Shown: positions 34,435-43,884 of the stretch, one piece after another
How positions within the stretch are numbered: the first letter of the stretch is position 1
Layout of the letters: the number at the start of each line of letters is the position of its first letter
NCBI GenBank assembly: GCA_039030335.1
Contig: JBCCEJ010000014.1
Coordinates: 1 to 64,000 of the forward strand
DNA length: 64,000 nucleotides
Direction: 5' to 3'
Origin: JBCCEJ01 sp039030335
GTDB lineage: Bacteria > Pseudomonadota > Gammaproteobacteria > HK1
Made by a program: the position numbers and the translations under genes
Notes under the pieces: model-generated
Databases searched by the model: none
What the model saw: only the letters and a program-made list of their open reading frames with translations
What the model was told of the DNA's origin: nothing

Positions 34435-35958
34435 ATGAATGACGCCATCATCGCGGAAGACTGGATTCGGCATCAGGCCGCGTACTGGCCTCGGAACGAG
34501 GCCATGCACGACCTGACATCAGGCCGGCGCTGCACCTACACGGAGTTCGACGCGCGCATCGACCAGGCTGCCTCGTACCTGCAGCAAACGCTCGGAGTCG
34601 AACGCGGCGCGCGTGTAGCTATCCTGTCGATGAACGACGCCGACGTATTCGAACTGCAGTTCGCGTGTCACCGCATTGGCGCGATCTTCTTGCCGATCAA
34701 CTGGCGCCTCGCGATCCCGGAGATCGAGTACATCTGCAATGACGCCGCTCCTCACGTGCTGGTGAGCGGCGAAGAGTTTCTGGAGGCTGCAACCGAGGTC
34801 GCGAAACGCTGCGGCACGCCACACCTCGTGCGCACCGCCAACGGCGCGGCGAGTGATTACGAAACCGGCCTTGCCGGTGCGCCCGCGCGCTATCAGGCCG
34901 AAACCGTCGCGATGTCGGACACCTGGACGATCATGTACACCTCCGGTACCACGGGCCGACCGAAAGGCGCGCTGATCACCTACCAGATGGGCTTCTTCAA
35001 CGCCGTACACGCGGCGCAGGCCGTCGACATCACGTCGCGCTCGAAGAACCTGGTCGTGCTGCCGACGTTCCACACGGGGGGCCTGAACGTCTACGCCAAC
35101 CCGGTCTTCCACAGCGGCGGCTGCAACGTCGTGCTGAGAAGCTTCGACCCGGCTGAGTTCCTGGCCCTGATGGCTGACAAGGAACTCCATCTGACGCACG
35201 TGCTGGGCGTGCCGACCAACTTCCTGATGTCCGCGCAGGTGCCGGGTTTTGCCGAAGCGGACCTCTCGCACATCGAGTCGCTGGGTGTCGGCGGAGCGGC
35301 CGCGCCACTCGCGGTGATCGAAGAGTGGGCTGAGAAGGGCCTGATGATGCAGCAGATGTGGGGCATGACCGAAACGGCCCCGCTCGGCCTCGTGCTGCCG
35401 CGCGATCAGGCCATCAACAAGGTCGGGTCGTCCGGTCTGCCGGTCGGGCACTCGCGGCTCAAAATCTGCGATGAAGACGGCAATGCAGTTGGCGACGACG
35501 TCACGGGCGAGCTGATGATCAAGGGGCCGACCGTAACGCCCGGGTACTGGAACCGCCCGGAAGCGAACGAGACGGCATTCACCGACGACGGCTGGTTCCA
35601 CACCGGCGACGCCGCTCGGCGCGACGCCGACGGTTTCTATTTCATCGTCGATCGCTGGAAAGACATGTTCATTTCCGGCGGTGAAAACGTCTATCCGGTC
35701 GAAGTCGAAAACGTCATCTACGGGCTCGACGGCGTGCTCGAAAATGCCGTCGTCGGCATTCCACACGACAAGTGGGGCGAGGTCGGGCGCGCCTTCGTGG
35801 TGCTGAAACCCGGGACCAATCTCACCGCGGATGCCGTGATCGAGCACTGCAAGGCGAACCTTGCAACGTTCAAAGTGCCTAAAGACGTGCGCATGATCGA
35901 GGAACTGCCGCACAACGCGACGGGCAAGATCCTGAAACACCAGCTGCCGCGCGACTGA
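34435..35958 (+). CDS. AMP-forming acyl-CoA synthetase
   Basis: A 507-aa ANL-family ligase. The P-loop TIMYTSGTTGRPKGA, the GMTETAP motif, the ATP-binding WFHTGDAARRD and hinge DRWKDMFISGGENVYPVE are intact, as is the C-terminal catalytic Lys in NATGKILKHQLPR. It activates a carboxylic acid with ATP and CoA; the family includes medium/long-chain and aromatic acid ligases. It is the second such ligase in the window (the other ends at 9264) and is not closely similar to it. It runs into selO with about 55 bases between. Confidence 0.9.
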   Translation: MNDAIIAEDWIRHQAAYWPRNEAMHDLTSGRRCTYTEFDARIDQAASYLQQTLGVERGARVAILSMNDADVFELQFACHRIGAIFLPINWRLAIPEIEYICNDAAPHVLVSGEEFLEAATEVAKRCGTPHLVRTANGAASDYETGLAGAPARYQAETVAMSDTWTIMYTSGTTGRPKGALITYQMGFFNAVHAAQAVDITSRSKNLVVLPTFHTGGLNVYANPVFHSGGCNVVLRSFDPAEFLALMADKELHLTHVLGVPTNFLMSAQVPGFAEADLSHIESLGVGGAAAPLAVIEEWAEKGLMMQQMWGMTETAPLGLVLPRDQAINKVGSSGLPVGHSRLKICDEDGNAVGDDVTGELMIKGPTVTPGYWNRPEANETAFTDDGWFHTGDAARRDADGFYFIVDRWKDMFISGGENVYPVEVENVIYGLDGVLENAVVGIPHDKWGEVGRAFVVLKPGTNLTADAVIEHCKANLATFKVPKDVRMIEELPHNATGKILKHQLPRD

Positions 35959-36000
35959 GCGGCCGGACCATGGCCGTGACGGCACGACAGCGCGCCGTCC

Positions 36001-36008
36001 GGGAGGAG
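36001..36008 (+). promoter_or_regulatory. Ribosome binding site GGGAGGAG for selO
   Basis: GGGAGGAG ends 5 bases before the ATG at 36014. A possible GTG start at 36008 overlaps this site, so the ATG is taken as the start. Confidence 0.65.
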
Positions 36009-36013
36009 TGCCG

Positions 36014-37651
36014 ATGAACGCCGACGTACTACCGAATGCGCCCACCAACCTGCGCTTCGACAACGCTTTCGCCCGCGAACTGCCAGCCGACCCGGACAAC
36101 ACCAACCGCCGCCGGCAAGTGGTGGGCGCGTGCTACTCGCGAGTGATGCCGACGCCGGTGCGCGCGCCGCGTCTGGTCGCCTACGCCTCCGAAGTCGCGG
36201 AACTGGTCGGGCTGCCACCGAACGCCTTCGAAGCGGGCGACGGGCACGGGCTCGGCGCCGAGGCACTCATCGATGTGTTCGCCGGCAACCGCCTGCTCGA
36301 CGGCATGGACCCCTACGCCTGCTGCTACGGTGGTCATCAGTTTGGGAACTGGGCGGGGCAACTCGGTGACGGCCGCGCGATCAACCTGGGCGAAGTCCTG
36401 AACGCGCGCGATGGACGCTGGGCGCTACAGTTGAAAGGCGCGGGCCCCACGCCCTACTCGCGTACGGCCGACGGGCTTGCCGTGCTCCGCTCATCGGTGC
36501 GGGAATTCCTCTGCAGCGAAGCGATGCACCATCTGGGTGTCCCGACGACGCGCGCGCTCTGCCTCATCGAAACGGGCGAACAGGTGCTGCGCGACATGTT
36601 CTACGACGGCAACGCCCGCCACGAACCCGGCGCCGTGGTGTGCCGCGTCGCGCCGTCCTTCACGCGTTTTGGCAGCTTCGAGATCCACGCATCGCGCAAC
36701 AACGTCAGCCTGCTGCGCCAGCTTGTCGACTACACGATCAAGACGGATTTTCCCGAACTAGGCGCACCCGGGCGCGATACCTACCTCGCGTGGTTCGAAG
36801 AGATTTGCGCGCGCACGGCAGTCATGATTGCGCACTGGATGCGCGTCGGCTTCGTGCACGGCGTCATGAACACCGACAACATGTCGGTCCTCGGATTGAC
36901 CATCGACTACGGACCCTACGGCTGGCTCGAGAACTTCGACCCGGACTGGACGCCGAACACCACGGACGCTGGCGGACGCCGCTACCGCTTCGGTCAGCAG
37001 CCGCAGATCGCGCTCTGGAATCTGGTCCAGCTCGCCAACGCGATCTACCCGCTCATCGAAGACGTTGATCCGCTGCGCAACGCGCTCGAGCGCTACGGCG
37101 ACACCTATCTCGCGTCGCGCCAACGCATGATGGCGGACAAGCTGGGCCTTGCGGAGTTTCGCGGCGACCGCGACGACACGTTGTTTACTGAACTCGAAAA
37201 TGCGCTGGTACTGGCAGAGACCGACATGACGTTGTTTTACCGCGCACTCGCTGACATCGATATCGTCGGCGCCGACGACCTGAGCGATGTCGCGTTGACG
37301 GCGCCGCTGGCCAACGCCTACTACACACCGGAAGCGTTCGATGGCGAGGTGCTCGCGGGCGTCGCTGCCTGGGTGCGCAGCTATGCGGCTCGCGCGCGCG
37401 ACGACGGCACGCAGGCCGATGCACGGCGAGCCCGAATGAACGCTGCCAATCCGCTTTATGTGCTGCGCAACTACCTCGCGCAGCTCGCTATCGACGAAGC
37501 GGAGAAAGGCGACTACGCGCTCGTCAATGAGCTGCTGGAAGTGTTGCGCAATCCCTACGCGGAGCAGGCCGGCAAAGAACGCTTCGCCGAGAAGCGGCCC
37601 GACTGGGCCAGACACCGGGCTGGTTGCTCGATGCTGTCCTGTTCGTCTTAG
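36014..37651 (+). CDS. selO: Protein adenylyltransferase SelO (YdiU/UPF0061)
   Basis: A 545-aa pseudokinase-fold AMPylase. SelO binds ATP in flipped orientation and transfers AMP to Ser/Thr/Tyr of proteins, linked to redox homeostasis. Family hallmarks are YACCYGGHQFGNWAGQLGDGRA, the QLKGAGPTPYSR nucleotide loop, VHGVMNTDNMSVLG and IDYGPYGW. The C-terminus ends CSMLSCSS: the family's conserved C-terminal Cys (Sec in eukaryotic SelO) is present as an ordinary TGT codon. It is somewhat longer than E. coli SelO (about 480 aa). It converges on the FHA protein with 21 bases between. Confidence 0.93.
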   Translation: MNADVLPNAPTNLRFDNAFARELPADPDNTNRRRQVVGACYSRVMPTPVRAPRLVAYASEVAELVGLPPNAFEAGDGHGLGAEALIDVFAGNRLLDGMDPYACCYGGHQFGNWAGQLGDGRAINLGEVLNARDGRWALQLKGAGPTPYSRTADGLAVLRSSVREFLCSEAMHHLGVPTTRALCLIETGEQVLRDMFYDGNARHEPGAVVCRVAPSFTRFGSFEIHASRNNVSLLRQLVDYTIKTDFPELGAPGRDTYLAWFEEICARTAVMIAHWMRVGFVHGVMNTDNMSVLGLTIDYGPYGWLENFDPDWTPNTTDAGGRRYRFGQQPQIALWNLVQLANAIYPLIEDVDPLRNALERYGDTYLASRQRMMADKLGLAEFRGDRDDTLFTELENALVLAETDMTLFYRALADIDIVGADDLSDVALTAPLANAYYTPEAFDGEVLAGVAAWVRSYAARARDDGTQADARRARMNAANPLYVLRNYLAQLAIDEAEKGDYALVNELLEVLRNPYAEQAGKERFAEKRPDWARHRAGCSMLSCSS

Positions 37652-37672
37652 CGCATACGCTCAACGTACGGC

Positions 37673-38695
37673 TCAGTTCGGCAACACCCTCGCCAACGGG
37701 ACCGTGGTGCCATGTGAAGAGACGTCTGACACCCGCAGCGTTCCGGAATCGATGACGTCGATGATGAGGTGCTCGCGGGATACCTCACGATAATCGTTGT
37801 CGACCACCACTTCGCAGCCCTTACCGCGCCCGACGACGTTTCTGCCGCGCACGAGCGGCGTTGCCCGCCGCGAGTTGCCATCCACAACACATAACCGGCC
37901 GTCGTGGCGCTCGATGCGAAACGGGTACGCGGACAAAAACACCCGCAGCGGTTTCGGGTCGACCAGCGACAGTGTCACCGCGTCGCTCTCCGGTAACCGG
38001 AGGTATCCCGCATCGTCATCGCCCCGCAGCGAACCGGCTGGCGTATCGAGCGTGACTCGTTCGGCGCGGGGTGGCGGCGACTGAGCGGGGACGGCGTACG
38101 ACGGCGTCCTGGCCGATGCCACTTCGTCGCGCTGCCTTGCAATACGTAACTCCTGCAACACGCCCCGGCGGCTTGCCAGGTACCTGGCGTAATGTTGTAC
38201 GGCGACACGCCGAAACTCGTCGTGACGCGCGCCGTCGAGCTGCGACAGCGCGCCGAACAACGAGCGCCAGTCGTGGTCACTGGAGAACGTTCTGAGATCA
38301 AAGTCAGCTAACAGCGCACGCATGCTACTACCGGACTGGCGGGCATCCGACAGCAGCTTTGAGAACTCGACTTCCACATGGCGAATGTCGCGAACCGCAC
38401 GGCGCAGCTCAACGGTAGTCATGCTTTCGAATTGCGCTACGCGCGTCCGGGGATATTCGCTGCGGTGCGCCAGCGCGAACGCGAATTCACGCGGCGTCGG
38501 GAAGCGCAGCACTTCATTCCCGTACAGCAGGACCAGTGCGCTGTCTTCAGCCGGCGCGAACAGCTGTGCGGCGGCGTTGCGCAGTCGTACCCATCCAGCG
38601 CGCAGGCCGGACAGCAGATGCTGATTCACGGCGGAGAACTGCGGTGCTTCGAACTGCCATTCGAGAGACGACGGGTGCGTAAGTGAAGTATCCAT
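37673..38695 (-). CDS. FHA-domain protein of unknown function
   Basis: A 340-aa protein. The last ~75 residues form an FHA domain: ATPLVRGRNVVGRGKGCEVVV, then REVSREHLIID and VSDVSSHGTTV match the GR, SxxH and N/HG phosphothreonine-binding motifs. The N-terminal ~240 residues are helical and arginine-rich with no domain I recognise; a Pro-rich linker (AVPAQSPPPR) separates the halves. FHA domains read threonine phosphorylation, but no Ser/Thr kinase or type VI secretion gene is nearby. The ATG at 38695 precedes MDTSLTHPSS; a longer start would add a His/Arg-rich tail. Confidence 0.75.
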   Translation of the reverse strand: MDTSLTHPSSLEWQFEAPQFSAVNQHLLSGLRAGWVRLRNAAAQLFAPAEDSALVLLYGNEVLRFPTPREFAFALAHRSEYPRTRVAQFESMTTVELRRAVRDIRHVEVEFSKLLSDARQSGSSMRALLADFDLRTFSSDHDWRSLFGALSQLDGARHDEFRRVAVQHYARYLASRRGVLQELRIARQRDEVASARTPSYAVPAQSPPPRAERVTLDTPAGSLRGDDDAGYLRLPESDAVTLSLVDPKPLRVFLSAYPFRIERHDGRLCVVDGNSRRATPLVRGRNVVGRGKGCEVVVDNDYREVSREHLIIDVIDSGTLRVSDVSSHGTTVPLARVLPN

Positions 38696-39055
38696 GTGGA
38701 ATCCGGCTATTGGCCGGCAACCCGCCGGCATACCAGGTGAGACTCGCAGTCCGTGCCAGTCATGATCAGCCCGCTTCCGGTGCTTAGCTCCGGCGCGGTA
38801 CATGGCGGCATGTTATCGACTGCGATACCTGGTACGACGGTGACGAATCTCACGTTTTTCAACGACATCGCGGCCGCGCGCCGAACCGGACGCGCAAATT
38901 GTGGCGCGGTTGGCAATTTCGACGCACGGATGGGGCGCCCCGAGCGGCGAACCGGAGCGTTGCCGCAAACCCCGGGGAGCCTCAGCGCAAGTCGGTTGAG
39001 GTGCGGGAAAGCGAGCGGCCGCGATGCGGCCGCCAGTCTGCCAGGAGAACGAGAC
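38696..39055. other. Intergenic stretch upstream of the FHA gene
   Basis: About 360 bases between the FHA gene and an LLM oxidoreductase, both on the minus strand. It contains a possible 53-aa small frame (listed separately) and probably the FHA gene promoter. I see no tRNA, tandem repeat or clear terminator. Confidence 0.4.
38707..38868 (-). CDS. Possible 53-aa small protein upstream of the FHA gene
   Basis: A short frame beginning MSLKNVRFVTVVPG and ending 11 bases before the FHA gene start, so it could be its operon partner. The start of the translation has a natural amphipathic look and contains three cysteines (residues 23, 41 and 47 approximately). No ribosome binding site is visible (upstream bases are GCGGCCGCG), and I recognise no family. 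It could equally be chance. Confidence 0.25.
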   Translation of the reverse strand: MSLKNVRFVTVVPGIAVDNMPPCTAPELSTGSGLIMTGTDCESHLVCRRVAGQ

Positions 39056-39889
39056 TCAGGCGAGCAACGGCGCGTATTCGTCCAGCAAGCGCAGGACGTC
39101 ATCGCGCGGCAGCGGCGGCACGCCGAGCAATGCACGCTGCACGCCATGCTCTGCATAAGCTTCGAGCCCTGCTTTATCGGGTGGCGCCCGAAATACGGTG
39201 ATACTCAGTTCCGCCGGATCGCGTCCGGCCTCCTCGGCCTTTGCGCGCAGGCGTGCCGTATCGCGCGCCGGGTCGAAGACGCCGCCACGGGGCATCCACC
39301 CATCGCAGAACGCGGCAACGCGCTTCAGCGTGTAGTCGGTCTCACCGCCGAGCAGTACGGGCGGGTTCGGCTTTTGCACGGGCTTCGGGTTCGACCAGAT
39401 GGCGTCGAAATTCACGAAGTCGCCGTGGTAGGTCGCGGCCTCCTCGCGCCAGATTTGCTGCATCGCTTCGACACGCTCGCGAAGCATACGGAACCGGGTC
39501 TTGTACTCAGCGCCGTGGTTGTTCATCTCTTCGACGTTCCAGCCACCGCCGATACCGAACACGAACCGGCCGTTGGACAGGCGGTCAAGGCTCGCAACTG
39601 ACTTGGCGGTCTGAATAGGTTCCCGCTGCGGAATGAGGCAAATGCCGGTGCCGACCTTGAGCTTCGTGGTACAGGCCGCAGCGATGCTGAGCGAGACGAA
39701 CGGGTCGTAAGTATTCGAGTATTCCCTTGGAAGGTCTCCGCCACCTGGAAACGGTGTCTCGCGGCTCGACGGAATGTGCGTATGTTCCGGCTGGAACATC
39801 GATTCAAAACCACGCTCTTCAAGTTCCCGCGCGAGTTCATCAACCGCGATGCAGTAGTCAGTCAGAAAAATAAAAACACCAATGTCCAT
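39056..39889 (-). CDS. LLM class F420-dependent oxidoreductase
   Basis: A 277-aa luciferase-like protein of the F420-type subgroup (Rv2161c-like). Landmarks: MDIGVFIFLTDY start, FQPEHTHIP, STKLKVGTGICLIPQREPIQTAKSVASLDRLSNGRFVFGIGGGWNVEE in pieces, and HPPVLLGG-type segment NPPVLLGGETDYTLKR. Such proteins use F420H2 or FMNH2. No F420 biosynthesis gene is in view, so FMN use is also possible. GGGAGG lies just upstream of the ATG. The gene stands alone; about 130 bases separate it from the CobW-family gene upstream. Confidence 0.85.
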   Translation of the reverse strand: MDIGVFIFLTDYCIAVDELARELEERGFESMFQPEHTHIPSSRETPFPGGGDLPREYSNTYDPFVSLSIAAACTTKLKVGTGICLIPQREPIQTAKSVASLDRLSNGRFVFGIGGGWNVEEMNNHGAEYKTRFRMLRERVEAMQQIWREEAATYHGDFVNFDAIWSNPKPVQKPNPPVLLGGETDYTLKRVAAFCDGWMPRGGVFDPARDTARLRAKAEEAGRDPAELSITVFRAPPDKAGLEAYAEHGVQRALLGVPPLPRDDVLRLLDEYAPLLA

Positions 39890-40020
39890 TCAGTAGCCTC
39901 CCAGGCATGCGCGACTTATCAATATGGGCGGTCGACCGCGCACAGGCGGAACCGCATGGGCGATTCGATCAGCCCCTGTAGCTTGGGGCGGCGAAGACGG
40001 CCTCCAAGCGTCCGCTGTAG

Positions 40021-40938
40021 TCATGCGGCGCCGGGACCGGCCAGCAGTTCATTTACGTGCTCGACCTCGAGAACTCCACTCATGCCGATACAAACGAAGG
40101 CAGGCGCTGCCCCGTTTGGTGCGGAGCTCACGGCAAAGCGGCTGCCGACCACGTGCAGCGTACAGAGTTCGCCAGCGACGTTAAGCAGAAAACCCTTGGC
40201 GCGAATGACGCCGCTATCCGGCGCCGCCAGAGCCTCGCCGAGTGCATCGAGGTCAAACCGAGCGTCCGGATTGAAAGACAGCGTCATGAATCCATCCGCT
40301 TCGAAATGCGTGCCGTCACCCGCTTGCACGCGCGACGAAGCACCGATACCGAGCAGCGTTTGGGGCGGTACGTTCGCGTGCGACGCAGCAACGACACGGG
40401 CGTGCGGAACCTCAGCCCCGAGCCAGTCCCGCAGCTCCTGCAGCGCCGCGCTACCGACCAGATCCATCTTGTTCAGCAAGATCAGATCCGCGTCGGTGAG
40501 CTGGCGTCGAATGGTATCGGCGAGATAGCGGTCCGACGCCCGCGTTCTGATAGTCTCCGCATCCGCCAGCACCACGACGGCATCCAGCACGTACTCTGGC
40601 AACAACGTCAGCGCGCTGACGATGCCGCCTGGCAACGCCACGCCGCTAGCTTCGACGATCACGGCGTCCATGTCGGGGAGGCGCTGCGGCAATTCCATCA
40701 GCGCCGCCATCAGATCGCTGCCGTAACTGCAACAGATACAGCCGCCGGCGATGCTGATCATGTCGCCGTCGTCCGCTTCGATGAGGCTTGCATCGATCGC
40801 TAAGTCGCCGAATTCGTTGACCAGCACAGCCAGGCGGCGGCCGTTCGCAGCGCGCAGCAGATGATTGACGAGCGTTGTCTTGCCAGCGCCGAGGTAACCA
40901 CCGATCACGGTGACCGGATAACCGGCCGGGGTGCTCAC
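40021..40938 (-). CDS. CobW/COG0523-family GTPase (metallochaperone)
   Basis: A 305-aa G3E-family P-loop GTPase. Walker A is GGYLGAGKTT (13-22) with Lys20; the metal site is the CxCC motif GGCICC (C67, C69, C70); base recognition is LLNKMDLV. A CobW C-terminal domain follows. Members insert or deliver Zn, Co or other metals to target enzymes. The GTG start at 40938 is inferred because it lies 5 bases after the stop of the upstream amidohydrolase and gives a normal N-terminus; the upstream ATG would run inside that gene. The coupling suggests the metal-dependent amidohydrolase is its client. Confidence 0.87.
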   Translation of the reverse strand: MSTPAGYPVTVIGGYLGAGKTTLVNHLLRAANGRRLAVLVNEFGDLAIDASLIEADDGDMISIAGGCICCSYGSDLMAALMELPQRLPDMDAVIVEASGVALPGGIVSALTLLPEYVLDAVVVLADAETIRTRASDRYLADTIRRQLTDADLILLNKMDLVGSAALQELRDWLGAEVPHARVVAASHANVPPQTLLGIGASSRVQAGDGTHFEADGFMTLSFNPDARFDLDALGEALAAPDSGVIRAKGFLLNVAGELCTLHVVGSRFAVSSAPNGAAPAFVCIGMSGVLEVEHVNELLAGPGAA

Positions 40939-40943
40939 GTCGT

Positions 40944-42581
40944 TCAAATTCCGGCCGCTTCGAACACACGCCCGCCGTGCACGGTGCCCCACACCGGAAT
41001 GTCCTTGAGTTCTTCGGGTGCCACGGTCGTCGGGTCAGCCTCCAGTACGGCGAAGTCGGCCTTCTTACCGACTTCTATCGAGCCGATCTCGTGGTCCATG
41101 TGCAGGGTGTACGCCGCGCCAAGGGTGATGGTGCGGAGCGCGGTATCGACGCTGATGCGCTCGTCGGCGCCGAGCACACGACCCGTGGCGGTGCGACGGT
41201 TGACCGCGCACCAGGCCGTAAACAATGGTCCCAGAGGGGTCACAGGAGCGTCGGAGTGAATGGCCATCGGTACCCCGTTCGCCAACGCCGTCGCGCAGGC
41301 GTTCATGCGCGTCGCGCGCTCTGGCCCCACGGTTGTGGCGTAGTGCTGCTCGCCCCAGAAGAAGTGGTGATTTGGAAACAGGTTCACGCACATACCGAGT
41401 GCTTTGATGCGCCGGAACTGCGCGGCGCTCGCGAGCTGGCAATGCTGCAGGGTGAATCGATGGTCTGGGCGCGGATGTTGAACCAGCGCGCCGGCGACGC
41501 AATCCAACACCAGCTCGGTCGCTTCGTCACCATTCGTGTGGGTATGGACCTGCACGCCGCGCTCCAGCGCGCGCGCGTAGATCTCGCGAAGGTGCTCCGG
41601 CGCTACATACCAGAGTCCGTTTGGCTTGCCGTTGTAGTAGCCGGGCCAGCGAAGGCGCGCCGAAAAACCCTGGATCGAGCCGTCCGCTACGATCTTGACC
41701 CGACCGAGCCGGAGACGGTCGGTCGAACGAACGCGCAGTTCGAGCGCGCGCTCGATGTACGCCTCGGGCGTCAGCCCCTGAAACCGCCGCAACGGTACGA
41801 TACGGGCGGGAAAACTCTCTTCACCCGTCACGCGTAGCATCATGTCGACACCGTCGTCCGGCAACAAGCTCGCGAGGTCGGTCGCGGTGGTGACACCCTG
41901 GCGCACACAAAGGCGCGCGAACTGTCGCAGACCCAGTTCGTCACACGCCAGCACGTCGCGGTCGAAACCGACATGCGCGCCCACGGGCATCATCGCGTCA
42001 GGACCTTTGAGTTCTCCGGTCGGCAGCCCGTCATCGCCGAGCGGTACGCCTTCATGATTGATACCAGAACGCAACAGTCCGGCCAGCTCCAGCGCTTTGG
42101 AATTCACATTCATGATGTGCCCGCTCGCGTGGAGTACGCCGATCGGCCGTTCGGTCGACGCGGCGTCCAGGTCGTGCCGACTGACGCGGCGCTCGCCGTA
42201 GTAGATCGGATCCAGCGACCAGCCTGCGATGGGTCCGTCGCCAAGGCGCTCGCCCGCTTCGCGCAGGCGCGCCACGATGGCATCGATGGACGCGAGCCCT
42301 GGCCAGGTCGTGCCATCCGGGTCGGTACGGTCGAAGTAACCGCAGTAAACGTAGCGCCAGAAGGTACCTTCCATCGTGTGGCTGTGCCCTTCGACGAGAC
42401 CGGGCATCAGCACGTGCCCGGCGAAACGCTCATCGAGCGTGTACTCACCCCAGCCCGCCAGTTCGTCCAGATCGCCTACGCCGAGGATGCGGTCGCCCTG
42501 AACGGCGACGTGCGTGGCCTCCGGACGGCTGGGGTTCATCGTCAGTACGCGGCGCGCCCGGTAGATGGTCGTGGCAGTCAA
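40944..42581 (-). CDS. YtcJ-like amidohydrolase
   Basis: A 545-aa metal-dependent amidohydrolase. The N-terminal beta-sandwich is followed by GHVLMPGLVEGHSHTMEG with the HxH metal ligands, then HTHTNGDEATELVLD, HRFTLQHCQLAS and AIHSDAPVTPLGP, which carry the remaining His ligands and the catalytic Asp. YtcJ relatives hydrolyse N-acyl or cyclic amides of unknown nature. The start is probably TTG at 42581 with AGGA about 12 bases upstream; no ATG gives a better N-terminus except the internal MNPSRPEA (about residue 14). It is followed after 5 bases by the CobW-family GTPase. Confidence 0.83.
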   Translation of the reverse strand: MTATTIYRARRVLTMNPSRPEATHVAVQGDRILGVGDLDELAGWGEYTLDERFAGHVLMPGLVEGHSHTMEGTFWRYVYCGYFDRTDPDGTTWPGLASIDAIVARLREAGERLGDGPIAGWSLDPIYYGERRVSRHDLDAASTERPIGVLHASGHIMNVNSKALELAGLLRSGINHEGVPLGDDGLPTGELKGPDAMMPVGAHVGFDRDVLACDELGLRQFARLCVRQGVTTATDLASLLPDDGVDMMLRVTGEESFPARIVPLRRFQGLTPEAYIERALELRVRSTDRLRLGRVKIVADGSIQGFSARLRWPGYYNGKPNGLWYVAPEHLREIYARALERGVQVHTHTNGDEATELVLDCVAGALVQHPRPDHRFTLQHCQLASAAQFRRIKALGMCVNLFPNHHFFWGEQHYATTVGPERATRMNACATALANGVPMAIHSDAPVTPLGPLFTAWCAVNRRTATGRVLGADERISVDTALRTITLGAAYTLHMDHEIGSIEVGKKADFAVLEADPTTVAPEELKDIPVWGTVHGGRVFEAAGI

Positions 42582-42882
42582 GGTGTGCGGTCCTCTTGGA
42601 GAGTTCGGGCAACGGTGCCCGCGCTGGGCGAAACGGCGTGCACGATTAGCGCAAGTCATCCCTGAGCCGACGCCCCAGTTGACCGGCCGCGACGTCCCCC
42701 GCCTGCCCTGCGGCCGGATTGCGACCGACCCCGGGGCCGGCGTCAGTCCACGCTACTGCGCATTCGCAGTGCACCCTACTCTACACGACCGCGCCGGCGC
42801 GCCCTGGAATCACCGGGATGAATTCACCCCGCCCGCCCAGGTGGTTTGCGCCACGACCGCGCGCGACGCCGCCGCCCGTGCT
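42582..42882. other. Intergenic stretch between amidohydrolase and alpha/beta hydrolase
   Basis: About 300 bases between two minus-strand genes. It likely holds the amidohydrolase promoter. I see no supported gene, RNA or repeat. Confidence 0.4.
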
Positions 42883-43800
42883 TTATTCACCCAGAAAGCC
42901 GCCGACCACCTGAAACAGGGTGTCCCGCCCGGTTTCGAGCAGCGCCGAATGCGTCGCGGCGTCGATCGTGACATAACGCCGCTCTGCCGCGCTTGTCAGT
43001 CGCCCGTAGACGGCGTACCCCTGCGCGGGCGTCGTCTCGCGATCCCATGCGCCGACCACCACGAGCGTGGGCGCACGAATTCGCTCCGGCGCGTAGGTTG
43101 GACGACCGGCGCCCCAATGTTCGATGACGTCTTTCACGACACCGGCCGGCGCGCGCAGCACCGTGTCGTTCGTGGTCGCGATAACGTCGTTGGCCCAGCG
43201 CTTCATGACGTCGAGGCCACCCACCGCTTCAATGCCCGCCTCGTCGAGCCCGCGGCACCAGCGTACGACCATGTCGTCGGCACTCACTTCGCGCCACGCA
43301 CCGGGCTGCGCGCCGTTCGAAATGGCAGGCGGCTCGTCCAACAGCCACAATGCCCCGTAGAGAACGAGACGTTCGATTTGCGCGGGCATTTCGCTGGCCA
43401 CCGCCCCGCAGATAGCAGTGCCCCACGAGTAACCGATCAGAGCAACGCGTTTCGCGCCGCTTAGCGCCAGAACCGCGTCCACCGCGCGCCTGACACACGT
43501 TTGCGCAACGTCCGTATCCACCAGCGGCGGATGTGCCGATGCGGGATGCCGCATCGCATCCGGCCGGTCGGACCCGCCGTAGCCAGGCAGGTCCACGCAC
43601 CAGACATCACGCCCTGCCGCCGCCATGCGCTGCATCCAAGAGGGTCCATTGGCGTCGTAATCGAACGTCAGCGTCGAGGCGTAGGTCGCCCCATGCACGA
43701 ACAGAACCGGTGGCCCGGAAGCGTTGGCACGTCGCCGGTTACGGAGCAACAAACGTAGACCGGCAATGCCTGAATCGATCCTGTGATCGGTCTTTTGCAA
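42883..43800 (-). CDS. Alpha/beta hydrolase
   Basis: A 305-aa alpha/beta-fold hydrolase. The oxyanion strand PPVLFVHGATY, nucleophile elbow GYSWG, acid in GAWDRETTPAQG and a His in DAATHSALLE form a complete catalytic set. It is probably an esterase or C-C hydrolase acting on a small ester or ring-cleavage product. The start is taken as TTG at 43800, with GAGGG about 10 bases upstream and an AT-rich promoter-like region beyond; no suitable ATG lies near the expected N-terminus. It is divergent from the small protein before glmS. Confidence 0.83.
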   Translation of the reverse strand: MQKTDHRIDSGIAGLRLLLRNRRRANASGPPVLFVHGATYASTLTFDYDANGPSWMQRMAAAGRDVWCVDLPGYGGSDRPDAMRHPASAHPPLVDTDVAQTCVRRAVDAVLALSGAKRVALIGYSWGTAICGAVASEMPAQIERLVLYGALWLLDEPPAISNGAQPGAWREVSADDMVVRWCRGLDEAGIEAVGGLDVMKRWANDVIATTNDTVLRAPAGVVKDVIEHWGAGRPTYAPERIRAPTLVVVGAWDRETTPAQGYAVYGRLTSAAERRYVTIDAATHSALLETGRDTLFQVVGGFLGE

Positions 43801-43830
43801 GATCTATAGCCCTCTAATATTCGTTATCTA

Positions 43831-43842
43831 CCCGAATTCGGG
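43831..43842. promoter_or_regulatory. Perfect 12-bp palindrome in a divergent AT-rich promoter region
   Basis: CCCGAATTCGGG is a perfect palindrome in the 84-base, unusually AT-rich gap between the divergent alpha/beta hydrolase and the small-protein/glmS unit. Its location is that of an operator or overlapping promoter; the bound regulator is unknown. Confidence 0.35.
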
Positions 43843-43884
43843 CAAAACTATTCACATTATTCGAACGAAGCGCAAAATATCGGC

